A stretch of 64,000 nt of DNA from a bacterium. GTDB taxonomy: Bacteria > Sumerlaeota > Sumerlaeia > SLMS01. This document shows positions 27,886-37,288 of the stretch, piece after piece. Made by a program: the position numbers and the translations under genes. The DNA lies in contig WGMQ01000003.1 in the NCBI GenBank assembly GCA_016125005.1, positions 82,833 to 146,832 on the forward strand, in the 5' to 3' direction. Within the stretch, counting starts at the first letter, position 1. Every line of letters starts with the position of its first letter. The notes under the pieces are model-generated. The model searched no databases and was not told the DNA's origin. It saw only the letters and a program-made list of their open reading frames with translations.

Positions 27886-28389
27886 ATGCACACGAATGAC
27901 GACACTCCTCCGTCTGGTGACATTCCGACTACCGATTGCGGCGACTCATGCGACCTCGGCGACAATTACCCGGATGTCTACAAGATTCTCCTTCGCGTTG
28001 ACGATTGCCATGCGGTCTTCGATGAAAGATGGGATGCTCTTTCTCTCGCGCAAGTACCTGACATTGAAAGGGAGAAGACCGGGAATCAGGATGGGTCAAG
28101 TGATCTGAGGTGCCGCGCAGTTTCTGAAACCCCAGCCGAGTTTCAGGCATTGCTCGATCACTTTGCGCAAGCGCTGCTCTCCGACGTGGAGTATTGGCGG
28201 GAAATACTAGGTGTCGGCCGTGGCCGCATCGTCCTCATGAATACCGTGGCATCGGTGCATACGGCCTATTATCTCCCCGAGAGTATGAGCCGCGCACTGA
28301 TAGCCCTACAGGTTCCCTTCCGCGTGGTTGTGATTGTCGATCTGGATGGCATCGACGCCAATTGTGGACCTCCTATTTTGGACGAATGA
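27886..28389 (+). CDS. Hypothetical protein, possibly DUF4279-like
   Basis: A 167-residue acidic protein translated directly after the membrane protein (10-base gap). An N-terminal disordered stretch rich in Asp, Thr and Pro is followed by YKILLRVDD and, near the end, YYLPESMSRALIALQVPFRVVVIVDLD. This layout (beta strand, central helix, then a LSxELLxxLAxLG segment ending in a hydrophobic strand) resembles DUF4279, a small domain seen in immunity-like or orphan proteins. The match is by eye and weak. Function unknown. Start ATG at 27886 with GAGGAAA upstream. Confidence 0.5.
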   Translation: MHTNDDTPPSGDIPTTDCGDSCDLGDNYPDVYKILLRVDDCHAVFDERWDALSLAQVPDIEREKTGNQDGSSDLRCRAVSETPAEFQALLDHFAQALLSDVEYWREILGVGRGRIVLMNTVASVHTAYYLPESMSRALIALQVPFRVVVIVDLDGIDANCGPPILDE

Positions 28390-28621
28390 GTGGAGACGGG
28401 GCGAAACGCCTTCACGGCAGAGATCGTGGCGGAGTGCTCGATTTCCAGATAACGCCCTAGCGGCCGAGGCGACGCGCGTCCTCCCCCTCGCCAAAAGCCG
28501 CCACCCGACCTGACGCCATGCAATCCCCACGAGGGATCAGGACAAAGCACTTGCGGGGTGGTCCTCCGGTGATGGGCAATCGTGGCGATCCTTCACCTGA
28601 TTTTGGGGAGAGAAGTCTGTC

Positions 28622-31024
28622 ATGCGCGTTTGTGTCCCTGCCCTGCTTCTGTTGGTCTCGTTGGCCGCCGCCGAGCCGACCCACCTGATCGGCATCCATG
28701 ACGACTCGCCACGGCCGAGCGAGTTCCTCGCCCGGGCTCCCGGCGGGGCAGCCTGGATCACGGCGACGGAGGCTCTCGGCGCCGATCCGGGCAATACGTC
28801 GGGCAAGGCCTACGACACGAGCGGTGGCCAGGCGATCATCGCACGGTTGAACTATGGCTATAACCCCGACGGCACCCTTCCCCCCAAGAACCAGTATCCG
28901 CAGTTCGCCCAGCGCGTGGCCAACTTCGTCGCCGGTTCCACGGGGAGCCATCGCTGGGTCATCGGCAACGAGACGAATCTTTCCGCCGAGTGGCCCGCGG
29001 GCGAGTCGATCCTTCCGCCCGACTATGCGGAGTGCTACGTCCAGTGCTACCATGCCATCAAGGCGATCCCCGGCAAGGGACCGGACCAGGAAGTGCTGGT
29101 GCAGGCGCTTGCTCCCTGGGCAGGGCCTTATGCGGGGCAGGACCTGAACTGGGTCGACTACTATCACCTGATGGTCGACGAGATCACGGCCCGCGGCGTC
29201 ACGCCCGATGGCTTTGCCCTGCACATCAACACGCGCGGCTATGGCGCCGCCGACCGGCAGCCGCTCCCCATCGAGGCGGGAGGCCTGACGCTCGACTTCT
29301 CGTGGCTCGTCTATCGCGACTGGATCCAGTTCGGCATCCCGAGGGCCTTGTGGGACAAGCCGCTCTATGCCACCGAGTGCAACGGCCTCAACTACTGGGA
29401 CGGCTCCGGCCCTGCTCCCGATCTGGCAAATCCGGCTTATGTGCCGGGGTGGACGCAGGCTGTCTATACAGACATCAACGCCTGGAACCAGGATGCAGCC
29501 CTTTACGGGATGCCTGTCTATCGATCTATCAATCTATACAGATGGGAATCGGACCTTTGGTCCATCAACCAGAGTAGCCAGAAGGCCCAGATATTGTCCG
29601 ACATCGAGGCCACCGGAGCCCTTGGTTTCACGGCCCCGCAGACAGGCGGAATACGCACGACCCTCGCCACTCCCGGAGGCGCTCCTTTTTCGGGAACAAT
29701 CATCGCGAGCGCCTCTTCCGACGCCAGCCAGGACCCGGCGCCGCAGACGGACTTCGAACCGATCCGTGCCGTTGACGGCAACAGCGGCACCTGGTGGGCA
29801 AGCCGCGACAATGGGCCTTCCGCTGCCCATTGGCTGATGCTCGACCTCCAGTCAGTGCAGGGCCTTTCCGGTTTGGTGGTCCGCCACAGCTCCACCGAAA
29901 ACCGGCGGACTCGCGGATTCCTGCTGGAAGTGGCGGACGCGCCCTCGGACCCTTGGCGAATCGTCACGATGGTGCGTGTCGGATTACCCGGACAGACCGT
30001 GCCGGAGGTGACCTCGCTTTCCTTCAGCGATGTGCTTGAGACTCGGTATATACGTCTATACGTAAACGATGGATCGAACGTGACCTCCAGTCACCGGGCA
30101 CGCATCGTGGAAGTCACGCCGTATGTCGGTGCCGCCTCCGTTGTCTATACACCGATCGATGTCGATAACATGGGCGCCGACCCGATCGAGCCGTGGCGGG
30201 TTCACTCGACCAGCACCGCAATTCGTCGCGAGCCCGTCATCAGCGCCGCAGTGATGAGCACGCTGTCACAAGGGAATACCATCCCCGGCGTTCCGGTCCT
30301 CGTGCCGAGCACCAACGAGGAGTGGCTTCAAGTGGACCAGGGCGGGGAGGAAGGGTTCCTCACGCTGACGGAAGCGCACCGCGTCCATCCCGCGAACCGC
30401 GTGACGGCGGGCACCGGGATTCCCATCGGCAAGGAACGCGTGAACCGCTGGTGGGGATCGCCGGAGACCTACGTCCCGCCGGACCTGCAAACCATCCCGT
30501 CCCGCTACACGGTGCAGAGCGCGTCGCTCCGCGCCGAGGCGGCCCAGTCGCTGATGCGGATGCTCGACGCGGCGCTGGTGGATGGGGTCGACATTCGCGC
30601 CGGTTCGTCGTACCGGTCCTGGACATCGCAACGCACCATCTATGGGAATGCGGTGGCCGCCGACGGCCGCAACCAACGATACAGCGCCCCGCCGGGACAC
30701 AGCGAACACCAGCTAGGCACCACGGTGGATTTCAGCGATCCGTCACAGGCCCACTACCTGGTCCAGAGCTTCGTCGACACCCCCCAGTACGCCTGGATGG
30801 CGGCCAACGCCTGGCGCTACGGGTGGCGCCAGTCTTACCGGCCCGACACGGAGAGCGTCACAGGCTACATCGAGGAGCCCTGGCACTGGCGCTACATCGG
30901 CCCACCCTCGACGTTCTTCATCCTGAGCAGCCACGAAGCCGACCCACCGGGAACCGGCTGCGACTGCGTGACCGAATGCCTCCGCCAAGACGACGGCTGG
31001 ATGATGTATGCGGCGGTGAGGTGA
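28622..31024 (+). CDS. Secreted GH-like / discoidin / SH3-like / VanY peptidoglycan hydrolase
   Basis: An 800-residue exported protein (signal peptide to about residue 18). Residues about 20-330 look like a clan A-type glycoside hydrolase barrel with Glu117 in WVIGNETNL and Glu252 in YATECNG as candidate catalytic pair. About 355-505 resembles an F5/8 type C (discoidin) carbohydrate-binding domain (VDGNSGTWWASRDNG, YIRLYVND). About 522-590 looks SH3-like (VPSTNEEWLQVDQGGEEGFL). About 630-762 is a VanY-type D,D-carboxypeptidase/LAS domain with zinc ligands His696 and Asp703 (GHSEHQLGTTVD) and His755 after Glu752 (EEPWHWRYIG). It probably cleaves cell-wall material, combining a glycan and a peptide activity. 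It stands alone between accessory regions and carries octamer arrays at 29516 and 30046. Confidence 0.82.
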   Translation: MRVCVPALLLLVSLAAAEPTHLIGIHDDSPRPSEFLARAPGGAAWITATEALGADPGNTSGKAYDTSGGQAIIARLNYGYNPDGTLPPKNQYPQFAQRVANFVAGSTGSHRWVIGNETNLSAEWPAGESILPPDYAECYVQCYHAIKAIPGKGPDQEVLVQALAPWAGPYAGQDLNWVDYYHLMVDEITARGVTPDGFALHINTRGYGAADRQPLPIEAGGLTLDFSWLVYRDWIQFGIPRALWDKPLYATECNGLNYWDGSGPAPDLANPAYVPGWTQAVYTDINAWNQDAALYGMPVYRSINLYRWESDLWSINQSSQKAQILSDIEATGALGFTAPQTGGIRTTLATPGGAPFSGTIIASASSDASQDPAPQTDFEPIRAVDGNSGTWWASRDNGPSAAHWLMLDLQSVQGLSGLVVRHSSTENRRTRGFLLEVADAPSDPWRIVTMVRVGLPGQTVPEVTSLSFSDVLETRYIRLYVNDGSNVTSSHRARIVEVTPYVGAASVVYTPIDVDNMGADPIEPWRVHSTSTAIRREPVISAAVMSTLSQGNTIPGVPVLVPSTNEEWLQVDQGGEEGFLTLTEAHRVHPANRVTAGTGIPIGKERVNRWWGSPETYVPPDLQTIPSRYTVQSASLRAEAAQSLMRMLDAALVDGVDIRAGSSYRSWTSQRTIYGNAVAADGRNQRYSAPPGHSEHQLGTTVDFSDPSQAHYLVQSFVDTPQYAWMAANAWRYGWRQSYRPDTESVTGYIEEPWHWRYIGPPSTFFILSSHEADPPGTGCDCVTECLRQDDGWMMYAAVR
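29516..29539 (+). repeat. Tandem degenerate octamer array (x3) in coding sequence
   Basis: Three units with exact 8-bp period: GTCTATCG, ATCTATCA, ATCTATAC. They end in the same unit as the array at 3629-3660. Because eight is not a multiple of three, the encoded residues (VYRSINLYR) do not repeat, so selection on protein does not explain the pattern. An exact GTCTATAC lies 47 bases upstream (29462). Confidence 0.7.
30046..30061 (+). repeat. Tandem octamer pair GTATATAC-GTCTATAC
   Basis: Two adjacent 8-base units inside the discoidin-like domain codons of the GH/VanY gene; the second is an exact copy of the dispersed octamer. A further exact copy lies at 30143. Confidence 0.6.
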
Positions 31025-31236
31025 GGAGGGGAGTACTGGACGACACAGGTAGAGCCCCCAGTAGATGCTTGGAAGGCAGCTGGGAGGGTGGGCAGAATCA
31101 GACGTCCCAGGCGCCCAGGGAGGGGTGTCCCAGAAGAGAGCGTGAGGGGAGCGTGTCTGCCTCAGCGCAGCACCTTTCATGTGAACGGTCGGAGAGCCAC
31201 AGACCTACGTAAGTTTCGGATCGTAAGCCCCTTCGC

Positions 31237-31923
31237 TCAGCGACACAAGTCGGCTCTCCAGACCTCTATCAGTTGAGAAATTTTAGAGGCAAAGTCCGAT
31301 AGGATATCATAGCAAGAAAGCACCTCATTGTAGGACAGACTCGGATTCTGATCTTCGTGTAGAATTAGGTTCCTCTTGTTTACCATCGAGTCGAAACGCC
31401 CCTTAAAATCAATCGGGACCTCAAGAACAGCCCCCGAAAGAGGATCGGTTTGACTTGTTGTTATTTTGACTAGATCGAAAATGGGGGAGATCCCAGCACG
31501 CGAGAATGTTTTATGCATCTCACTGGAGCCATGCTTGCCATAACTGAAGCGACAATCAGCTTCCTCAATTCTGGGGATACCCGTTTCGGAAAGCAATGCA
31601 GATGCCTGCTCAAGCGCGGCAATTGCTTTGGCATCCAGACTTCTGATTGAACGAACCGCATTATCATTGAGGCAGCTTGCGATCAGATGCTTTCTCAATT
31701 CCATTGGCACAGACCGAGAAGGCAATGACATTTGACCAAGCGCCGCCACGTGCTCTGCGAGGATCATCTCAACGAACCACTCGAACTTGGCCATCAGGAG
31801 AATGTGAGACATCTTGAGGTATAAGGAATGGAGTTCAGGCGTAGACTCACTCTCTTGAGCCCGTCTCAAGCAGGATTCAACCTCCTGCAATCTCACTCGA
31901 AAATCGTCGAGCACTCCCATCAT
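31237..31923 (-). CDS. HEPN-domain protein (MAE_28990/MAE_18760-like) partnered with DUF262
   Basis: A 228-residue, largely helical protein resembling the RiboL-PSP/MAE_28990-type HEPN group. The HEPN signature R-x4-H is visible as RNLILH (Arg184, His189) following NK, the motif that forms the RNase active site in HEPN dimers. The N-terminal helix pair (LLMAKFEWFVEMILAEHVAAL) also fits. The gene overlaps the DUF262 gene by 4 bases (ATGA), so the two are co-translated. Families of this kind occur as toxins or effectors in defence modules; the role here is inference. GC content is well below that of the surrounding operons, suggesting horizontal acquisition. Confidence 0.7.
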   Translation of the reverse strand: MMGVLDDFRVRLQEVESCLRRAQESESTPELHSLYLKMSHILLMAKFEWFVEMILAEHVAALGQMSLPSRSVPMELRKHLIASCLNDNAVRSIRSLDAKAIAALEQASALLSETGIPRIEEADCRFSYGKHGSSEMHKTFSRAGISPIFDLVKITTSQTDPLSGAVLEVPIDFKGRFDSMVNKRNLILHEDQNPSLSYNEVLSCYDILSDFASKISQLIEVWRADLCR

Positions 31924-33260
31924 GAAACCTCTGAAGACTCAAGTTCTTTGAGCCAAATGGATAGGCGCTTGTTGATACGCGTCTTGTCGGAGGTGCCGTA
32001 CAAGATGGCGGCTTGAAAATCGAGATCCGAGGCACAGAGTCGAGCGAAGGCCTTGATGATAGAGCTCCTCTTTTCGACTACGGTATCCTTTGAAACATTG
32101 GCAAAACCTATCATTTGGACGTCAAAAAGAGCTCGATTCGGACGCTCATCCAGAGGGCGACCGTTCTCTGTAACCCTTCTAAAACTGCTCGCTCCAAATA
32201 CCAAGTAAACTTTCTCAATTGTATCGACAAAATGACCTTGAAAACTAGAGAGTTGCTCATCTGTAGGATTTTGGTAAAATCGCATGAACGTATTCAGAAA
32301 CGTCTTCATCTTATTGGGGTACTGGCGAAGCGCCAATACAGATCTGTCGAAGTCAGCTTCGAGTGCGAGGAATCGGAGGACCAATTCCTCGTCACGCATC
32401 CTTTGGTCTGGCTCTACATGCCCTAAGCATCTCAAGAAATTGGGAACTTGGGCAAGGCTTTTGATCTTTTCGTTAAGCCGACCCCGATAAATGCAGTTCC
32501 GGAGTTCTTGTTCCGTTAGCTTGACGGCACCCTGATTTAATCGCTGAAAGATATCATATTTAATTTCCGGGTGCGATTCTTTTTGGATCAGGATGACACG
32601 GAGGTTGCCCGCCTTCAAAATTCTTTTTGCCGTAGGATTGAGCTGGTCTATATCCACGCGATTAAGTTCCTTGAAAACCTCTAGCCCAGTTAGCTTGAAC
32701 TTCTTCTTAAAGAATCTTGAGAGGCTATTCAAACGCTGCAGTCCGTCAACCACTATCCATCGCCCTTCCGAATCCTCATGGACGTATATCACTGGGATTG
32801 GAATGTTGAGGAGAATTGACTCAACGAGAAGGCTAGCCTTCTTGTTGTCCCATACGTAGTGCCTTTGGTAGTCTGGCTCAAGAATCAAAGAGCCGTCATC
32901 AATCATTGAGATCAGATCAGAGACTGATTTGTCATAGGGCTGCGTGCGCAAAGTTCGCTGCTCTTTGGGGATATCTTGCGACTCCTGCTCTTCCTCCCCG
33001 GAGTAGTCAGAGAAATCCTCTCCACCGTCGGCATTCAACTTAATGCTGGGAAGATCAATTCCGTGACTGGTTACCAGCCACTTCAGCGCGTCTGATGGTG
33101 ATCGAAAAGTATCCTCAGGCTTGGGGATATTGGAATTCCGCGGACGCCCTCTCCCTTGGCCCTCTCGTATGGAGGAGATCCGATATTGAGTCTCCCCCGA
33201 CGAATCCTCAACCTGCTCGATGTCGACAAATACTCGTCTGGAGGCGCTTACATTGGTCAT
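31920..33260 (-). CDS. DUF262 (GmrSD N-like/ParB-fold) domain protein
   Basis: A 446-residue protein with the DUF262 signatures PDYQRHYVW (residues 129-137) and the DGQQR-type motif as VVDGLQRLNSL (Asp172-Arg176). In GmrS and related systems this ParB/sulfiredoxin-like fold binds nucleotide and the DGQQR motif is needed for NTPase activity; here the first Gln is Leu. The N-terminal 100 residues are charged and disordered (EGQGRGRPRNSN, GEEEQESQ). No GmrD-type HNH domain is visible C-terminally; the helical C-terminal half resembles other DUF262-only proteins. It overlaps the HEPN gene downstream. The ATG at 33260 has a purine-rich AAAGAGA upstream. Likely defence-related sensor or regulator. 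Confidence 0.8.
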   Translation of the reverse strand: MTNVSASRRVFVDIEQVEDSSGETQYRISSIREGQGRGRPRNSNIPKPEDTFRSPSDALKWLVTSHGIDLPSIKLNADGGEDFSDYSGEEEQESQDIPKEQRTLRTQPYDKSVSDLISMIDDGSLILEPDYQRHYVWDNKKASLLVESILLNIPIPVIYVHEDSEGRWIVVDGLQRLNSLSRFFKKKFKLTGLEVFKELNRVDIDQLNPTAKRILKAGNLRVILIQKESHPEIKYDIFQRLNQGAVKLTEQELRNCIYRGRLNEKIKSLAQVPNFLRCLGHVEPDQRMRDEELVLRFLALEADFDRSVLALRQYPNKMKTFLNTFMRFYQNPTDEQLSSFQGHFVDTIEKVYLVFGASSFRRVTENGRPLDERPNRALFDVQMIGFANVSKDTVVEKRSSIIKAFARLCASDLDFQAAILYGTSDKTRINKRLSIWLKELESSEVS

Positions 33261-33639
33261 GACGGATCTCTTTGGTGTATGGCTTGGCAGGCAATTGTGT
33301 CGCCTCCCTGCATGGGCTAAGGAGCGGCCGATGGAGCTTGGGCGACTTTTGAAACTTGCCGCCCTCAGCGTAGAGTTCAGGATTGCACGCCATTGGCTGC
33401 AATGTCAATCAGGACACTTCTTCTCTCAGTGGAATGCTTTCCGGATGACCGCCCAAGAGAAGCCTCATTCACGACCACTCCAGCCTCCTCCCTCCAAACC
33501 TCTGATTGTAGATTGTTTATATCAATCATGCCGGGTAAAAAGTCTTCACTCCATCGGCGGTTTTCGATTGCCGGAATCGGGGACGGGGGGCATCTCCAAG
33601 CAGCCCCCCGATTCCCCTTTCCGTGAGGTGAGATACAGT
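33261..33639. other. Intergenic region between defence cassette and glycosidase gene
   Basis: About 380 bases between divergently read genes, so promoters for both probably lie here. I see no convincing gene, tRNA or terminator. The last 20 bases hold the GAGGTGAG ribosome-binding site of the glycosidase gene. Confidence 0.5.
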
Positions 33640-35451
33640 ATGCGCATTTCGTTACTTGGGGCACCGACTGTGTTGGCCGCGGCTCTCTTGAGCTTCGCCA
33701 CGCCCGCCAGTGCCCAGCTCTTGAATGGAGCCAATTGGTTCGAACGCGAAGTGGGCGATGGCGTTGTTTGGCGCTATTACCACTTCGACAACCTGTTTTC
33801 CGCCAAGCAGAGCGTTTCCTAGATGGTGGTGGATTTGACCAAGCCGGGCGTCGACCTGAAGGTCAATTATCGCGTGGGGGCGGTCGGCCCGAGCCCGCCG
33901 GCAACCTTCCCTCGCGCGGCGACCAGTGTCCTTGCTTCGGAGATCACCGGCGCCAGGGCGGCGATCAACGGCACGTACTTCAACACGGCGTCCTACGATT
34001 CCGGGAACCCCACGGCGACGTGGGGTGGCGGCACGACTTACCTGAAGGTGGACAACTCGGTGGTTCACACGTTCGATGGAACAAATGTGAACACGACCGG
34101 AATGGCGCTGCTGTTCAACAGCGTGTCGGATGTGGCGATTACTCGCCGCCCCGGCGGCGGTTGGGCCGGTGTTGCGGGAAGCTGGGGCAACATGATGGCG
34201 TGCGGTCCCGTGCTGCTTGAGGGGGGCGTGGTGGAGGGCTACGATGTCTCGAACACGCACGCGACGGCGCGGCATCCGCGTTCGGCGGTGGGCGTGACGG
34301 CGGACGACAAGCTGATCCTCCTGACCGTGGACGGGCGTACCGACCAGGCGGCGGGCATGTCCTGCACGGAGCTGGCCCAGGTCATCAAGGAGCTGGGGGC
34401 GGTGGACGCCATCAACTTCGACGGTGGCGGCTCGACGACCCTTTGGGCGAACGGCGAGCCTTACAGCGGCGTGGTGAACTTCCCCTCGGACAATAGCGCC
34501 TACGACCACCTGGGTCAGCGGAGCGCCGCCAACGCACTGGTGGTGGTGGCGAATGCACCGGCCACGGCCGACTGGGACGGGCGTGTGGTGTCGGTCAGCG
34601 ATCCGGGACTGCTTCGCTCTGGCGACACGTTCACGGTGACGGCCAGCTACACGAACATCGGCACGCAGACCTGGACTCCCTCAACGGTGAAGCTGGTGCC
34701 GAGCCGCTCGATCGGGCGCTCGTCCTCATTCATCCCAAGCGGGTCCGAGTCGACCTTTGCGGTGATGAGCCCGGCAAGCGTGGCCACGGGGCAGACGGCC
34801 ACGTTCACCATGTCGTTCACGGCGCCCTCGGTTGCGGTGGACACGCTCTATACGGAGCACTTCGCCCTCGAGCACACGACGAACGGGTACTTCGGTCCGG
34901 CCGACGACGAGGTGCAGTTCGCGACGACGGTGCGTCCGCCGCTCTCCGGCGCTCCGCCGACCACGATCGTGCAGGGGGGTGGCTCTGGCGCCAACAACCA
35001 GTGGTACCAGGAACCGAGCGGTACCTGGGCGAACTCGACCGTGGCCTTCACGGCACCGGGCGTTGCCGATCCGGGATCGCAGCGCTACGTGAGCGCCAGC
35101 GCCACCGGGCGTCAGGCGTCGTTCAGCCCGGTGTTCGACGTGGCCGGGCGTTACACGGTGGAGGTCGCCTTCCCCTCCAGCTCCAACAGCGTGACGGTCC
35201 AGTACGCGGTGAGCCACTTGGGCGGGACCAGCACCTTCAACATCAACCAGAACTCCTCCGCAGCGCTGACGAACCAGTGGAACCTTCTGGGCGAGTTCGA
35301 GTTCGGCACGGGGACTTCGGGCAGCTTCGGAGTCCACTCCATCACGGTCGGTAACCCCTCCACGACGGGGAACCGGTTCTACTCGGGCGCGATCCGCCTC
35401 GACTATGTGGGACCGCTTTCCGAAGTGGACGAGTGGATGGTCTATCACTAA
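33640..35451 (+). pseudogene. Secreted phosphodiester glycosidase (NAGPA-like) interrupted by one in-frame TAG
   Basis: Read through the TAG at 33820-33822, one frame gives a 603-residue product: signal peptide (VLAAALLSFATPASA), then GVVWRYYHFDNLFSAKQSVS, the stop, then MVVDLTKPGVDLKVNYRVG and the phosphodiester glycosidase core (AAINGTYFN, HPRSAVGVTADDKLILLTVDGR, INFDGGGSTTLW). This family removes GlcNAc from phosphodiesters. The C-terminal half has an Ig-like CARDB-type segment and a beta-sandwich. The stop falls exactly in a conserved strand where a Tyr or similar residue is expected (TAC to TAG is one base), so a nonsense mutation or a sequencing error is likely. Translation could restart at the ATG right after TAG, but that product would lack a signal peptide. 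Confidence 0.75.
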
Positions 35452-35597
35452 GCAGCAGATCGGCGGGGAGGATCGGCGTTGCCGGTCCTCCCCGCCTCCT
35501 GTTCTCCGCCTACACTCCTTTTCCCTTTCCTCCGGGGCGGTCGGTCAGCACCCTCCCGCCGCATCGATCTTTACCACCGCGCAGGAGTGTCGCCACG

Positions 35598-37274
35598 ATG
35601 GCTGAGCAGTTCATCTTTCACATGATTGGCCTCAACAAATACTACGGCCAGAAGCATGTCCTCAAGGACATCTACCTTTCCTTCTATCCGGGAGCCAAGA
35701 TCGGCATCGTCGGCGAGAACGGCTCGGGCAAGTCCACGGTCCTGCGCATCATGGCGGGACTCGACGACGCCTTTCAGGGGAAGGCCGACCTGACCCGCGG
35801 CTTCACGCGTGGCTATGTGCCGCAGGAGCCGAAGCTGGACGAGTCCCTCTCGGTGAAGGGGAACCTGGAGCTGGCCTTTGGCGAGATCAAGGCGCTCATG
35901 ACCGAGTATGACGACCTGACCATCAAGATGGGCGAGTCGCTTCCCGATGACGAGATGGACAAGGTGATGGCCCGCTTTGGCGAGCTTCAGGACAAGCTGG
36001 ATGCCTGCGATGCGTGGAACCTGGATACGCAGCTCCGCAGGGCCTCGGAAGCCATGTGCCTTCCCGACGACGACCGCGACGTGACCTCCCTGTCCGGTGG
36101 CGAGAAGCGCCGCGTGGCGCTCTGCCGCGCACTGCTCGAAAAGCCCGACCTGCTCCTGCTCGACGAACCGACCAACCACCTGGACGCCGAGTCGATCGAC
36201 TGGCTGGAAGCGCAGCTGCGCGACTACCCGGGGACGGTGATCGTGGTGACCCACGACCGTTACTTCCTCGACAACATCACCAAGTGGATCCTGGAGCTGG
36301 AAGGCGGCCACGGCATCCCGTTCGAGGGGAATTATTCAAGCTGGCTGGCACAGAAGCTGGAGAAGCTGGCGGGGGACGAGAAGAAGGATTCGCCCCGTCG
36401 CAAGGCCCTCGAGCGCGAGTTGGGCTGGATCAAGATGAGCTCCACGCAGCGCCACGCGTTGCAGCAGACCCGTCTGGCCGAGTACGAGCGCCTAGTGGCG
36501 AGGGAATCCCAGGCGGGCGAAGGCGACAACACGACCATCTCCATCGCCCCCGGTCCGCACCTTGGCGATCAGGTGATCGAGTTCAACGGCGTGTCGAAGG
36601 GCTATGACGGCGACACGTTGATCAAGGACCTGACCTTCTCCCTGCCGCGCGCCGGCGTGGTGGGCGTCGTCGGCCCCAACGGCGCGGGCAAGACGACCCT
36701 CTTCAAGATGATCATCGGCGCCGAGAAGCCGGACAGTGGCTCGGTGAAGGTCGGCAGCACGGTGAAGCTGAGCTACGTCGATCAGGACCGCGCCTCCTTC
36801 GTCGGCGCCAAGTCCATCGTCGAGGAAATCGGCGAGGGGAACGAGGACGTGCAGATTGGCAAGCGGTCGGTGCCGGTGCGCCAGTACCTATCGCGCTTCG
36901 GGTTCAAGGGTGACTCGCAGCAGAAGCCCGTGAGCCAGTTTTCCGGCGGCGAGCGCAACCGCGCCCACCTGGCCAAGTTGCTCAAGGACGGCGGCAACGT
37001 GCTGCTGCTCGACGAACCGACCAACGACTTGGACGTGAACACGCTCCGCCTGCTCGAGGAAGCCATCAACAGCTTCTCCGGCTGCGCGCTGGTGATCTCC
37101 CACGACCGATTCTTCCTGAACCGCATTTGTACCCACCTGCTGGTCTTTGAAGGCGATGGCAAGGTGCGCTGGTTCGAGGGGAACTACGAGGAGTACGAAG
37201 CCTGGCGTGTGAAGGAGCTGGGCTCCAAGCTGTTCGAAAACCGCCGCGCCAAATACCGCAAGGTGGTGAAGTAA
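35598..37274 (+). CDS. ettA: Energy-dependent translational throttle protein EttA (ABC-F)
   Basis: ABC-F ATPase that binds the ribosomal E site and gates the first elongation steps according to ATP/ADP ratio. The 558-residue soluble protein has two nucleotide-binding domains: Walker A GENGSGKST and GPNGAGKTT, signatures LSGGEKRRVALCRALL and FSGGERNRAHLAKLL, and Walker B LLLDEPTNHLD and LLLDEPTNDLD, with the linker between them. Length and the opening FHMIGLNKYYGQKHVLKD match EttA rather than Uup. The ATG at 35598 has AGGAG 10 bases upstream; the open frame starts earlier but would overlap the glycosidase end. Monocistronic, followed by a long hairpin. Confidence 0.95.
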   Translation: MAEQFIFHMIGLNKYYGQKHVLKDIYLSFYPGAKIGIVGENGSGKSTVLRIMAGLDDAFQGKADLTRGFTRGYVPQEPKLDESLSVKGNLELAFGEIKALMTEYDDLTIKMGESLPDDEMDKVMARFGELQDKLDACDAWNLDTQLRRASEAMCLPDDDRDVTSLSGGEKRRVALCRALLEKPDLLLLDEPTNHLDAESIDWLEAQLRDYPGTVIVVTHDRYFLDNITKWILELEGGHGIPFEGNYSSWLAQKLEKLAGDEKKDSPRRKALERELGWIKMSSTQRHALQQTRLAEYERLVARESQAGEGDNTTISIAPGPHLGDQVIEFNGVSKGYDGDTLIKDLTFSLPRAGVVGVVGPNGAGKTTLFKMIIGAEKPDSGSVKVGSTVKLSYVDQDRASFVGAKSIVEEIGEGNEDVQIGKRSVPVRQYLSRFGFKGDSQQKPVSQFSGGERNRAHLAKLLKDGGNVLLLDEPTNDLDVNTLRLLEEAINSFSGCALVISHDRFFLNRICTHLLVFEGDGKVRWFEGNYEEYEAWRVKELGSKLFENRRAKYRKVVK

Positions 37275-37288
37275 CCGGAAACTACGGT

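Noticed and set aside
33820..33822. Pyrrolysine or other recoding at the TAG codon
   Set aside because: TAG serves as the ordinary stop of two other genes (38342, 58115) and no suppressor tRNA or pyl genes are visible; mutation or error is simpler.
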